From Shimia isoporae (GTDB lineage: Bacteria > Pseudomonadota > Alphaproteobacteria > Rhodobacterales > Rhodobacteraceae): a stretch of 64,000 bases of DNA. The stretch lies in assembly GCF_004346865.1 (NCBI RefSeq), contig NZ_SMGR01000001.1:992001-1056000 (forward strand). Direction: 5' to 3'. Within the stretch, counting starts at the first letter, position 1. Every line of letters begins with the position of its first letter. The notes below the pieces were generated by a model. It saw nothing but the letters and a program-made list of their open reading frames with translations. It was not told the DNA's origin and did not search any database. A program made the position numbers and the translations under genes. Shown one piece after another: positions 9,303 through 16,478 of this stretch.

Positions 9303-9697
9303 GGCTCAGCCGGAGGCAGGGCGTCGCCCTGCTGGAGAAGCTCGACAGAGATGTTGTCAGGGGAGCGAACAAACGCCATGCGCCCGTCGCGCGGCGGGCG
9401 GTTGATGGTGACGCCGTTGTCCATAAGGTGCTGGCACATTTCATAGATGTTGCCGACCTCATAGGCGAGGTGACCGAAATGGCGGCTGTCAGAAGGCAGG
9501 CCCTCGTCGCCATCCCAGTTGTAAGTCAGTTCCAGAGGTGCGTCGTGGTCACCGTCCGCCGCCAGATAAACCAATGTGAAGCGAGCTTCTTCTACGGTGT
9601 AGCGCTTGATTTCCTTGAGGCCGAGCAAAGCATAGAAGGCCATCGACGCCTCGAGGTCCGCGACACGCACCATGGTGTGCAGGTATTTTACGTGCAT
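9269..9697 (-). CDS. gloA: Lactoylglutathione lyase (glyoxalase I), VOC family
   Basis: The 142-residue metalloenzyme isomerises the methylglyoxal-glutathione hemithioacetal to S-lactoylglutathione in the cytoplasm. Start ATG 9697 (MHVKYLHTMVRV) follows GGGAAAC; an upstream in-frame start at 9769 adds unrelated residues. Expected features are an N-terminal His metal ligand in YLHTMVRV, the LELTYNWD segment (near 55-62), GHLAYEV, and a final metal-binding Glu in ISVELLQ. Length is as usual for bacterial GloA. The downstream DUF1194 gene starts inside its last codons. Confidence 0.88.
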   Translation of the reverse strand: MHVKYLHTMVRVADLEASMAFYALLGLKEIKRYTVEEARFTLVYLAADGDHDAPLELTYNWDGDEGLPSDSRHFGHLAYEVGNIYEMCQHLMDNGVTINRPPRDGRMAFVRSPDNISVELLQQGDALPPAEPWASMESTGHW

Positions 9698-9937
9698 ATT
9701 TGTTTCCCTTTTTGAGCTGGCGTCAGGAAACACCAGCGGCGCAGGCTTTGCTAGAGGCGAGCCGATCAATTTCCGGAAAATTTGCCTCTCGGATTAAATG
9801 ACCCTGCACATTTTGCGGCAAACCTGCGGTTTGCACCGATGAGACCACAATATATAGTCTGCCTATTCACAGAAGCAGGTCGCGGCAGAATCGCTAGGAA
9901 TGGCAAGGTACGCGGCACAAATCGGGCAGGGCAGACG

Positions 9938-10771
9938 GTGCAGCAGTATCACGACGGACTAAAAACCATTCTGGAACATGGCGAAGTTTCGGGTGACCGG
10001 ACGGGCACTGGCACAACCTCCTATTTCGGTATGCAGATGCGCTATCGCCTTGCGGACGGGTTTCCTTTGGTCACTACCAAAAAGCTGCATCTGAAGTCGA
10101 TCATCCATGAGTTATTGTGGTTTCTTGCTGGTGACACCAACATAAAATACCTCAAGGAAAACGGGGTGCGCATCTGGGACGAATGGGCGGATGAAAACGG
10201 CGACTTGGGTCCGGTATACGGACATCAGTGGCGCGCATTCCCCGCTTTGGTACCGGCTGGACAAGATGCCCGCGGTACGCCGATCTATACCGAGCGCGGA
10301 GTGGATCAGGTGGCCGATCTGGTCGAGATGATCAAAACAACGCCCGACAGTCGTCGCTTGATTGTCAGTGCATGGAACCCGGGTGACGTACCTGACATGG
10401 CTTTGCCGCCGTGCCACACGATGTGGCAAGTGCGGGTTTTGAACGGAAAACTGCACCTTCAGCTTTACCAGCGGTCTGCCGACATGTTCCTTGGGGTGCC
10501 GTTCAATATTGCGTCCTATGCATTACTCCAGGTGATGCTGGCGCATGTGACGGGCTATGAGCCGGGTGACTTCGTGCACTCGATAGGGGATGCGCACATC
10601 TACTCCAACCATATGGACCAGGTGCAGCTACAGCTCAGCCGTAGCCCGAGGGCCCTGCCAACCCTGAAAATCAACCGTAAGGTCAACTCGATCTTTGATT
10701 TCAAATTCGAAGACTTCGTGTTTGAGGGATACGATCCTCATCCAACGATCAAAGGCGTAGTGGCGGTATAA
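9938..10771 (+). CDS. thyA: Thymidylate synthase
   Basis: ThyA methylates dUMP to dTMP with methylenetetrahydrofolate, which becomes dihydrofolate. GTG 9938 is chosen because the product then begins (M)[11 protein letters not shown], as in homologues; the longer open frame from 9782 carries unrelated residues. Signatures are GDRTGTGT near the start, the catalytic cysteine in [23 protein letters not shown], and [10 protein letters not shown]. The 277-residue length is slightly above the 264 of E. coli because of an insert around [17 protein letters not shown]. folA follows after two bases, coupling dTMP synthesis with dihydrofolate recycling. Confidence 0.95.
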   Translation: MQQYHDGLKTILEHGEVSGDRTGTGTTSYFGMQMRYRLADGFPLVTTKKLHLKSIIHELLWFLAGDTNIKYLKENGVRIWDEWADENGDLGPVYGHQWRAFPALVPAGQDARGTPIYTERGVDQVADLVEMIKTTPDSRRLIVSAWNPGDVPDMALPPCHTMWQVRVLNGKLHLQLYQRSADMFLGVPFNIASYALLQVMLAHVTGYEPGDFVHSIGDAHIYSNHMDQVQLQLSRSPRALPTLKINRKVNSIFDFKFEDFVFEGYDPHPTIKGVVAV

Positions 10772-10773
10772 AT

Positions 10774-11259
10774 ATGATCTCTTTGGTTGTTGGACGGGCG
10801 GCAAACGGAGCTATCGGGAGAGATGGTGATATTCCGTGGCATATCCCCGAGGATTTGATGACATTCCAGCGCGAGACGTTGGGCGGCGCAATTATCATGG
10901 GTCGGAACACGTGGGACAGCCTGCCGAAGAAACCCTTGCCGCGGCGGTTTAATATTGTGGTGAGTTCACAACGCGATGCGGCGGAAGTCGTGGTGGGGTC
11001 TGTCGATGAGGCCGTCGCGCTGGCGCGGTCGGAAGGGTACCACCGCGTTTACGGAATAGGCGGAGCGGGAATCTATCGCGAGATGATGAAAATCGCGGAC
11101 CGGATGCTGATCACGGATGTTGATACGGTTATCGAGGACGCAGACACTTTTTTTCCTGAATTTGACTCCAACCATTGGCGTCTTGAATACGAACAGTTGC
11201 TAGCAGGCGCAGAGCCGCGTTCGGTGGTGCGGGAATACATGCGCAGAGAGACGACTTGA
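10774..11259 (+). CDS. folA: Dihydrofolate reductase
   Basis: The 161-residue enzyme reduces dihydrofolate to tetrahydrofolate with NADPH and is the trimethoprim target. Motifs include LVVGRAANGAIGRDGDIPWHIPEDL with the catalytic acid, IIMGRNTW for NADPH binding, and a GIGGAGIYRE segment near residue 95. Start ATG is two bases after the thyA stop, a common operon order. Nothing is unusual in length or motif. Confidence 0.95.
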   Translation: MISLVVGRAANGAIGRDGDIPWHIPEDLMTFQRETLGGAIIMGRNTWDSLPKKPLPRRFNIVVSSQRDAAEVVVGSVDEAVALARSEGYHRVYGIGGAGIYREMMKIADRMLITDVDTVIEDADTFFPEFDSNHWRLEYEQLLAGAEPRSVVREYMRRETT

Positions 11260-11369
11260 AGCGTGGGGCGAAACACATTGTTTCCCAAAGGGAAATTGAC
11301 AGTTTCTAGACGAAAGATTTAGTCTTATTTTTGACAAATTGTTGTTGCAGCAGCCGGAGCGAGTGCCCG

Positions 11370-11669
11370 ATGAAACGTTTTATTGTCTTGGCAGTGGCCA
11401 CCACATTGGTCACCGCAGCGCCTGCAGTGGCGCAAACATGGAGCAGCAATGCTCCGGTTATTGGCCCAGTTAACAAACCGGAAGGCCTGTTGATCCATCC
11501 GTATCCTGCGAGCGCAAACCACTGTCCGCAGGGCTTGCAGCCTGTGACTATGGGCGGGGTCATCTGCTGTGGCGAACCGACCACGAGCGAAACCTATTAC
11601 AACCGCGCAGGCGGCAGCAGCCACGGCAAATCAATGAGCTGCCCGGCAGGTCAAAAAGGTTGTAGCTGA
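11370..11669 (+). CDS. Small secreted cysteine-containing hypothetical protein
   Basis: The 99-residue product starts at ATG 11370 after GGAGCGAG. It has a signal peptide (MKRFIVLAVATTLVTAAPAVAQ), giving a mature protein of about 77 residues with five cysteines (NHC, VICC, MSC, KGC), proline and glycine rich. The cysteines could form disulfides or bind metal in the periplasm. I do not recognise the family. It stands alone between folA and the convergent cold-shock gene; a weak hairpin follows. Confidence 0.72.
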   Translation: MKRFIVLAVATTLVTAAPAVAQTWSSNAPVIGPVNKPEGLLIHPYPASANHCPQGLQPVTMGGVICCGEPTTSETYYNRAGGSSHGKSMSCPAGQKGCS

Positions 11670-11680
11670 GAAGGCAGGGC

Positions 11681-11699
11681 GGGGCGCTAAATGCGCCCC
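11681..11699. terminator. Hairpin between convergent genes
   Basis: GGGGCGC (11681-11687) and GCGCCCC (11693-11699) enclose a five-base loop. T-runs are weak on both sides, so termination is plausible but not strong. Confidence 0.45.
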
Positions 11700-11711
11700 A
11701 ATCCTTAGATA

Positions 11712-11918
11712 TTACAATAACTTAAGTTCGCCGGCCATGTCGCGGCCGTCCCGGCCCTGCGTCATTTCGTACTCGACTTTCTGATTGTCCGCGAGCCCCT
11801 TGAGGCCCGATCTTTCGACGACAGAAATGTGGACAAATACGTCCTTGCCGCCTTCTTCCGGTTCAATAAATCCAAATCCCTTTGTGGTATTGAACCACTT
11901 TACGGTACCGCGTGGCAT
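11712..11918 (-). CDS. Cold-shock domain protein (CspA family)
   Basis: The 68-residue single cold-shock domain protein has RNP1-like KGFGFI and RNP2-like VFVHI motifs and starts MPRGTVKWFN after AGAGGAG. It binds single-stranded nucleic acid and acts as an RNA chaperone in the cytoplasm. Upstream in-frame residues to 12002 are not family-like. The 215 bases before the start may form a structured leader, as in other csp genes, but no defined element was identified. Whether it is cold induced cannot be told. Confidence 0.92.
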   Translation of the reverse strand: MPRGTVKWFNTTKGFGFIEPEEGGKDVFVHISVVERSGLKGLADNQKVEYEMTQGRDGRDMAGELKLL

Positions 11919-12133
11919 ACCGTTCTCCTCTATTTTCCAGTACAACCCGGACCGTTGTTTCCGGGGGCGCACCTCGATCCAATCACCGATATAAATTTGC
12001 ACGGATGCAGAAAATGAGTTGCACCTGCTAAGAGGATTGCATGGCCGATGTAAAAATCAAGCAAAACCAACTCGAAACCATCGGTTCAGTGCGGTAAGCC
12101 TTTGGAGAAATTGTCGGCTAGGGAGGCCAAATC

Positions 12134-12445
12134 GTGCGACTTTACGGTCTGAAAAACTGTGATACCTGCCGCAAGGCTTTGAAAGCTCTAAATAATGCTG
12201 AGTTCATCGATGTGCGGACAGATGGTGTTCCTGCAGATATAATGACCCGCGCGTTTGATGAATTTGGCGACAGATTGTTAAACACCCGTTCGACCACGTG
12301 GCGCCAGCTTGACGCCGAAGAGCGTCAAAAGCCGGTCTTGGAATTGCTTTCTGCTTATCCGACTTTGATGAAGCGACCGCTTATCGAAAGCGGCGACGTG
12401 CTCTATCTCGGATGGACCAAGGAAGTGCAGGCTGCGCTTGGATAA
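12134..12445 (+). CDS. ArsC/Spx-family thioredoxin-fold protein
   Basis: The 103-residue ArsC-family protein has an N-terminal CDTC pair in LKNCDTCRKAL (residues 9-12), thioredoxin-like fold and a conserved LMKRPLIE segment (near residues 79-86). The start is GTG 12134 after GGGAGG. YffB/ArsC-like proteins include arsenate reductases and uncharacterised redox proteins; with no arsenic genes nearby an arsenate role is not supported. A membrane-protein gene follows after 46 bases on the same strand. Confidence 0.85.
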   Translation: MRLYGLKNCDTCRKALKALNNAEFIDVRTDGVPADIMTRAFDEFGDRLLNTRSTTWRQLDAEERQKPVLELLSAYPTLMKRPLIESGDVLYLGWTKEVQAALG

Positions 12446-12491
12446 CACCTTCGGCGCCCCTATGTGAGGCAGCAGGTTACAGGAGAATGCA

Positions 12492-12860
12492 ATGCGCAAC
12501 GCGGCACTAACGCTTGGAATTATTGCGGGCGTGATCGGTATGATCATCGGTTTTTTCGGTTGGGGCTATACTGAGGCCATCGAGCGCTGGGGGGAGATCC
12601 CAGACGTCGCCGAGCAGGTAGACAATATACAGCTGGTGCGCGCGGGCGCTTTGTTGGCGCCAATGCTTGCGATTGCCGGTGGCGCAATGGCAAAAGCACG
12701 CGCGCTTTGGGGCGGTGTGCTTTTGATCCTATCTGCCCTGGGCATGTATGCCGCTTTCGGGTTCAATGTTTTCACGATGTTCCCGATCAGCTTTGCGGGT
12801 TTGGGCGGTATTCTGGCCTTGGCTGCAGGAAAACCGGATGAGCCGAAAGCTCATTTCTGA
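12492..12860 (+). CDS. Small integral membrane protein, hypothetical
   Basis: The 122-residue product has about four hydrophobic segments (near residues 5-25, 50-66, 70-85, 92-112) separated by a charged loop TEAIERWGEIPDVAEQVDN. ACAGGAG precedes the ATG. The family is not recognised. Its stop codon directly abuts the stop of the convergent DoxX gene, leaving no intergenic bases. Confidence 0.7.
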   Translation: MRNAALTLGIIAGVIGMIIGFFGWGYTEAIERWGEIPDVAEQVDNIQLVRAGALLAPMLAIAGGAMAKARALWGGVLLILSALGMYAAFGFNVFTMFPISFAGLGGILALAAGKPDEPKAHF

Positions 12861-13379
12861 TCAGGCTCTTGCTTTGAAAAGCCGGTCGAGCGACAGCGGA
12901 CCGGCCCCCCTGATCACCAGGACAGCGAAAAGAAATACCCACATTGTGCGCTGATCCAAAAGCTCTTGCGGACTGTCGAACAGCGACCCGAGTTTGGCTC
13001 CATGCCCAGTTACATCAACGAGAGTCTGCACAGCAACGAAGCCAATCATGCCCAAAGCAGCCAGACGCGTGAGCAGTCCAATCACAATCAGGACCGGCAA
13101 AACGAATTCGGCTAATGTCCCCGCAAAAATGACAAGACGCTGAAAGAGCGACATCTGGCTTACGTCCCAGAGGACGGCTTCGGCGGCTTTGGGGAAAATC
13201 TGGCCAAAGGCGCCAGAAGAGGGGGAGAAGATGCTGCCATCTATCTTGAGCAGCGCAGAATTCCAAAAGTAGAAGAACAGTACAGCGAGAAACGTAAGCC
13301 GAGCCAACGTCGGCACATGTTGTTCAAGCTGGTCCAACCTTTCGGTGAGGCTGCTATACAGTGCGATAAGATTTCTCAT
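12861..13379 (-). CDS. DoxX family membrane protein of the bufferin operon (BufD-like)
   Basis: The 172-residue product, starting at ATG 13379 (MRNLIALYSSL) after GGGAAGG, has four predicted membrane helices and DoxX-like features: ALLKIDGSIF, AEFVLPVLIVIGLLTR and a terminal WVFLFAVLVIRGAG. It is the last gene of the operon bufA-bufB-bufC-doxX, 28 bases after bufC. DoxX proteins commonly accompany DUF692/DUF2063 pairs and are thought to act at the membrane in redox or export steps; the exact job is unknown. Confidence 0.82.
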   Translation of the reverse strand: MRNLIALYSSLTERLDQLEQHVPTLARLTFLAVLFFYFWNSALLKIDGSIFSPSSGAFGQIFPKAAEAVLWDVSQMSLFQRLVIFAGTLAEFVLPVLIVIGLLTRLAALGMIGFVAVQTLVDVTGHGAKLGSLFDSPQELLDQRTMWVFLFAVLVIRGAGPLSLDRLFKARA

Positions 13380-13407
13380 GGTCCTTCCCTTCAATAATCC
13401 CCTGTTT

Positions 13408-14160
13408 TCAGGGTGTAATTTTCAGCGATGTGATCGCGTTTCCTCCGAGCAGAAGCGCGAGCAACGCGCCAAGGTCAAAGTTCGCAGCAACTTCGGAGCC
13501 AGCGGAGACGCCTTCGCCCAGTGTTTTGCCTTCCATCAACGCCGCCATGCAGGCGTAAGCGCCGGCAGGAAGAGCGTGCGGTGTCGGATCGAACTCGGCT
13601 CGGGTGATCAAAACATCTTGTGCGGTGGCCTCGGGTTTCGGTCCGTTGGCCATATTGAAAGCCCAGATGGCGTGCTGCGGCCACGGCGATTGCAGGATTT
13701 CGAGAGCCGGGGCAAAGGTCATAACCACGTTGCCAAGTTGCAATGGATCGATTTCTGCCAGCGCATCCGGCGCAATCGGGCTGGCATCTTCGGCGTGGTA
13801 CGCACGACGCAAAGCAAGCTCCAGCTTAGCAACATCCCCAAGATAGCCCAGATGTTGCAGCGGCTCAAAAGCTGAGAGGAATTCAGGAAACCCCGCTCCA
13901 TAGTGCATCATGAGTGGTGAAGCAGGAGGCGATTGTCGAAGAAAGACGCCTGCGATCGCGTTGAAGTTTTCCTCGCCAAGTAGCTTTGCGATGGTCGGGA
14001 AACCTTGCGCGAGAGCCTCGGTCAGGGAGACGGCGACGTTGTTGCGATAGACGTCGAACCTGCGGCCTGCGGCACGGCCTTTGTCGTCTACCAATCCCAG
14101 AGGGCGGTCCCGCGCTCCGTCAAGCAATGCGCCGCGGAATTCGGTTTGAGAGACGATCAT
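13408..14160 (-). CDS. bufC: DUF2063 partner protein of the MNIO enzyme (BufC)
   Basis: The 250-residue product has an N-terminal DUF2063/HvfC-type domain (about residues 8-95, with GRRFDVYRNNVAVSLTEAL and the GFPTIAKLLGEENF region) and a less conserved C-terminal half. Proteins of this family bind the precursor leader and hand the core peptide to the multinuclear iron enzyme encoded next to them. The start overlaps the bufB stop by four bases, indicating coupled translation and a likely complex. Assignment rests on domain type plus complete operon context. Confidence 0.88.
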   Translation of the reverse strand: MIVSQTEFRGALLDGARDRPLGLVDDKGRAAGRRFDVYRNNVAVSLTEALAQGFPTIAKLLGEENFNAIAGVFLRQSPPASPLMMHYGAGFPEFLSAFEPLQHLGYLGDVAKLELALRRAYHAEDASPIAPDALAEIDPLQLGNVVMTFAPALEILQSPWPQHAIWAFNMANGPKPEATAQDVLITRAEFDPTPHALPAGAYACMAALMEGKTLGEGVSAGSEVAANFDLGALLALLLGGNAITSLKITP

Positions 14161-15011
14161 GCCGGCACCTTTGACAATGCCGCTGTTGCGCGTGTGGCTT
14201 CGTCATGCAGCACGGTCCATTCCGGCACATCATTGTCCCACTCAATGAGGATGGGACGTGGACCGGAGAGTGCCAGTGTGTGATCCAGAAGCGCCCAGAC
14301 GGGGTCAACCACTGGTTTTCCGTGACTGTCGATCAACAAAGGGCGACCGTGATCGTCTTCATCTTCGTCGTGACCGCCAAGGTGGATTTCGCCAACTTTA
14401 TCAAGCGGGTAATCCGCGATGTAGTCCTTTGGGTCGTAGTGCAGATTGGTGGCCGAGACGAAGACGTTGTTCACGTCAAGCAGCAGTCCGCAGCCTGTCC
14501 GCTCAGACACTTCGCGCAAAAAGTCCGGTTCGGACCACGTGGACTCGGAAAAGGCGAGGTAGCTTGACGGGTTTTCCAGCATCATTTGCCGCCCGATGGT
14601 ATTTTGCAGTTGATCTATATGATCTGCGACGCGGGTCAGGGTCGCTTGTGTGTATGGCAGCGGCAGCAAGTCATTCAGAAATGCGCCATCATGCGTAGAC
14701 CAAGCAAGATGCTCTGAGAAAACCGTTGGATTTAGCCAACCGACCAAGTGTTTCAGCCGCGCCAGATGTTCGGGGTCAAGTGCGCCTTCACCGCCAATGG
14801 ACAAGCCAACACCGTGAACGGAAATCGGAAAACGTTCGGCAAGATGTCGGAGTTGTGCGAGTGGCCGTCCACCTGAACCCATATAGTTTTCAGCATGAAC
14901 CTCGAGCCATGCGACGTCGCCGGCGTCAGAGATCAGATCGCTGTAGTGTTGGGGTTTGTATCCGACGCCGGGTCTATTGGGCAGGGCAGTAATACGGGTT
15001 TCATCCAGCAT
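14157..15011 (-). CDS. bufB: DUF692 multinuclear non-heme iron oxidative enzyme (BufB)
   Basis: The 284-residue TIM-barrel enzyme of the DUF692/MNIO family shows PGVGYKPQHYSDL, EVHAENYMGSGG, FPISVHGVGLSIGG (metal-binding His), SEHLAWS, LLDVNNVFVSATN and IHLGGHDE, which together supply the His, Asp, Asn and Glu ligands for two or three iron ions. MNIO enzymes oxidise cysteine residues of ribosomal peptides; bufferin-type members convert them to thioamide-bearing heterocycles that bind copper. It overlaps bufC by four bases and follows bufA after 102 bases containing a strong hairpin. Confidence 0.92.
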   Translation of the reverse strand: MLDETRITALPNRPGVGYKPQHYSDLISDAGDVAWLEVHAENYMGSGGRPLAQLRHLAERFPISVHGVGLSIGGEGALDPEHLARLKHLVGWLNPTVFSEHLAWSTHDGAFLNDLLPLPYTQATLTRVADHIDQLQNTIGRQMMLENPSSYLAFSESTWSEPDFLREVSERTGCGLLLDVNNVFVSATNLHYDPKDYIADYPLDKVGEIHLGGHDEDEDDHGRPLLIDSHGKPVVDPVWALLDHTLALSGPRPILIEWDNDVPEWTVLHDEATRATAALSKVPA

Positions 15012-15072
15012 GGCATGTCTCCAGAGTTGGCGTCGATATTGGGGGAGAATAACCCATCCCTGCTTGAAGTGT

Positions 15073-15102
15073 GAGGCCCCGGGGGGATGAACCCGGGGCC
15101 TC
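15073..15102 (-). promoter_or_regulatory. Hairpin between bufA and bufB
   Basis: A perfect 11-bp inverted repeat (15073-15083 with 15092-15102) with an eight-base loop lies just after the bufA stop. No T-run follows on the minus strand, so it more likely stabilises the bufA message or partly attenuates read-through, raising precursor over enzyme levels, than acts as a full terminator. Confidence 0.65.
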
Positions 15103-15113
15103 GCGTGTCGGGA

Positions 15114-15416
15114 TCAACCCGGGATATCACGCTCCAGAGCTTCCAGGGCACCCATGCGGGCGGAGCCATCTGCCATTGCAGGCAGTTCCATGTCCGCGCA
15201 TGTGCCGGCGTCAACCAGTTTCCATGCGTTGCCCTGATAATCTACGGTGGAGGTACCTGCGCAGGTTGTGCCGGGGCCGGCGGCGCAGTCGTTTTCGCCT
15301 GCCAGAGCAACGCCGTAGCACTTCTCTTTTTCAGCGGCAGAAGCGGTTGTTGCGTGTGCGCTCAGAGCAGCTGCGACGGCGCCTGCAACGGCGAGAGTTT
15401 TGACGGTGTTCGACAT
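15114..15416 (-). CDS. bufA: Bufferin precursor peptide (DUF2282), BufA
   Basis: The 100-residue product has an N-terminal signal peptide ([20 protein letters not shown] to about residue 29) and a mature part with four cysteines in the DUF2282 pattern: [40 protein letters not shown]. In characterised bufferins these cysteines are modified by the MNIO enzyme and the secreted product chelates copper. ATG 15416 is preferred over ATG 15422 because AAAGGGAA then has normal spacing. It is first of the four-gene operon and has its own upstream region with a candidate ECF-type promoter. Confidence 0.9.
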   Translation of the reverse strand: MSNTVKTLAVAGAVAAALSAHATTASAAEKEKCYGVALAGENDCAAGPGTTCAGTSTVDYQGNAWKLVDAGTCADMELPAMADGSARMGALEALERDIPG

Positions 15417-15460
15417 CTTCATTTCCCTTTCGGTGTTGAACTCGGCCGGGCATTTCCGCC

Positions 15461-15486
15461 TCGGCATGTCTCAACACTAAGGTTCC
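15461..15486 (-). promoter_or_regulatory. Candidate ECF-sigma-type promoter for the bufferin operon
   Basis: On the minus strand GGAACC (15481-15486) is followed after 17 bases by CGA (15461-15463), the general form of extracytoplasmic-function sigma promoters. It would place the transcript start roughly 35-40 bases before the bufA ATG. Bufferin operons elsewhere are often ECF-controlled. No sigma gene is in the window, so this is inference from spacing. Confidence 0.35.
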
Positions 15487-15563
15487 AGCACTGTAACGTG
15501 CCAATCACACGCCTGTGTGCCACAGGTATGTTATCGGCTGTAACAAAGGGAAATGTTGTCGAG

Positions 15564-16420
15564 TTAGACGCAAAAAATGCCGGCTTGCACCGGGCATTGA
15601 AGCAGGTGTGCCTGCGTGAAGCGCGGTACAGATCCCTCCAAGAATTCTGGGCGCAAATTGTCTATCTTTGCGATTTGTGCTGCGGTCAGAGCGGGGGCGG
15701 TTTCCGCGTCAGAAAAAAGGCTTTCGGCCCATTTTCCTTGGGCTTTGAGAAAACCTTGCCTTCCAGTACAAAGTGAAAATAGATCACAGTTTGCGATTTC
15801 CGGTCAGTTAGGATTGCCCGCTCGTCGGCCAAGGATTTGATCGGGCCACGCACTTCGCTCTGGCCGAAAAGACGATCAGTCCGTCACACTGAATGCGGAA
15901 CGCGAAGTTGCGAGAACAGGTGGAAATCCGCATTTGGTTTGCCGGCGCCGAGACCGGTTTTGTCACACAACCGGGGCGAAAACGGCGATTGTTACAAAGA
16001 TCAAGCGCGGTAAATCGACGGCTGTCGAACCCGAGAGCACGGTCGATGCCCGCTTCTGTAACAATTCATGGGCCTCGGAAAGGTCTGAGGTTGTGGAATC
16101 GCCCTTTGGTGTGGCCATCAACGGGCACTCGGCGAAGCAGATCGTGTATTAGGGGGCATTGGACCGTCGCTGACGCCGGAAATATTGAAAGTTTGACCTG
16201 CCAAAAACTGTCGATGCTGCGAACATAAAGAGGTTGTTGCCGGGATTAGAGGTGCCCGTGCCGATCCTAACAACGACAAAGGTGACCGTGGGATGTAGTA
16301 GGATAAGAGTCGATCGCCGCTTGCGATGATGGGTCCCGCAGGGTAGGGCGCGCCGTCTATGGTCAAGTCATTGGTCGCCAGCGATTACCTGTCAGGGTCA
16401 TTGATCTGCGGTGCATATAC
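15564..16420 (-). pseudogene. Degraded Hint-domain (Hint_2) protein gene
   Basis: This kilobase has no intact gene, but reading the minus strand across frames yields a collinear Hint-domain protein. In order: TIDGAPYPAGPII, then in another frame TVTFVVVRIGTGTSNPGNN, then back to GQTFNISGVSDGPMPPNT, then CFAECPLMATPKGD, the Hint start (usually CFxxGTLIxTPxGx). After stops come RLFGQSEVRGPIKSLADE and VIYFHFVLEGK, with a final frame change to GKWAESLFSDAETAPALTAA, ending at TAA 15564. The spans match the Cys start, the LFGxDEVLxPxKxL block and the ESFxP tail of Rhodobacteraceae Hint_2 proteins. At least four frameshifts and internal stops, plus N-terminal truncation near the thrS terminator, mark it as dead. 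Confidence 0.65.
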
Positions 16421-16430
16421 AAAAGGAAAT

Positions 16431-16450
16431 GGGGCGCGAATTCGCACCCC
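16431..16450 (-). terminator. Terminator after thrS
   Basis: GGGGCGCG (16431-16438) and CGCACCCC (16443-16450) form an eight-pair stem (one G-T) around AATT. On the minus strand it is followed by a T-rich tract (ATTTCCTTTTG), 28 bases after the thrS stop. Confidence 0.75.
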
Positions 16451-16478
16451 ATAAGTTTGTTTCAGGTTAGTATCGGTG

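Noticed and set aside
9782-9937. Upstream ATG extending thyA
   Set aside because: The added 52 residues have no family similarity; the GTG at 9938 gives the canonical (M)QQYHDGL start.
16140-16380. GQTFNISG peptide read as the tail of a short-chain dehydrogenase relic
   Set aside because: The neighbouring frames supply TVTFVVVRIGTG and CFAECPLMATPKGD in order, which fit a Hint-domain protein; no other SDR motif is present.
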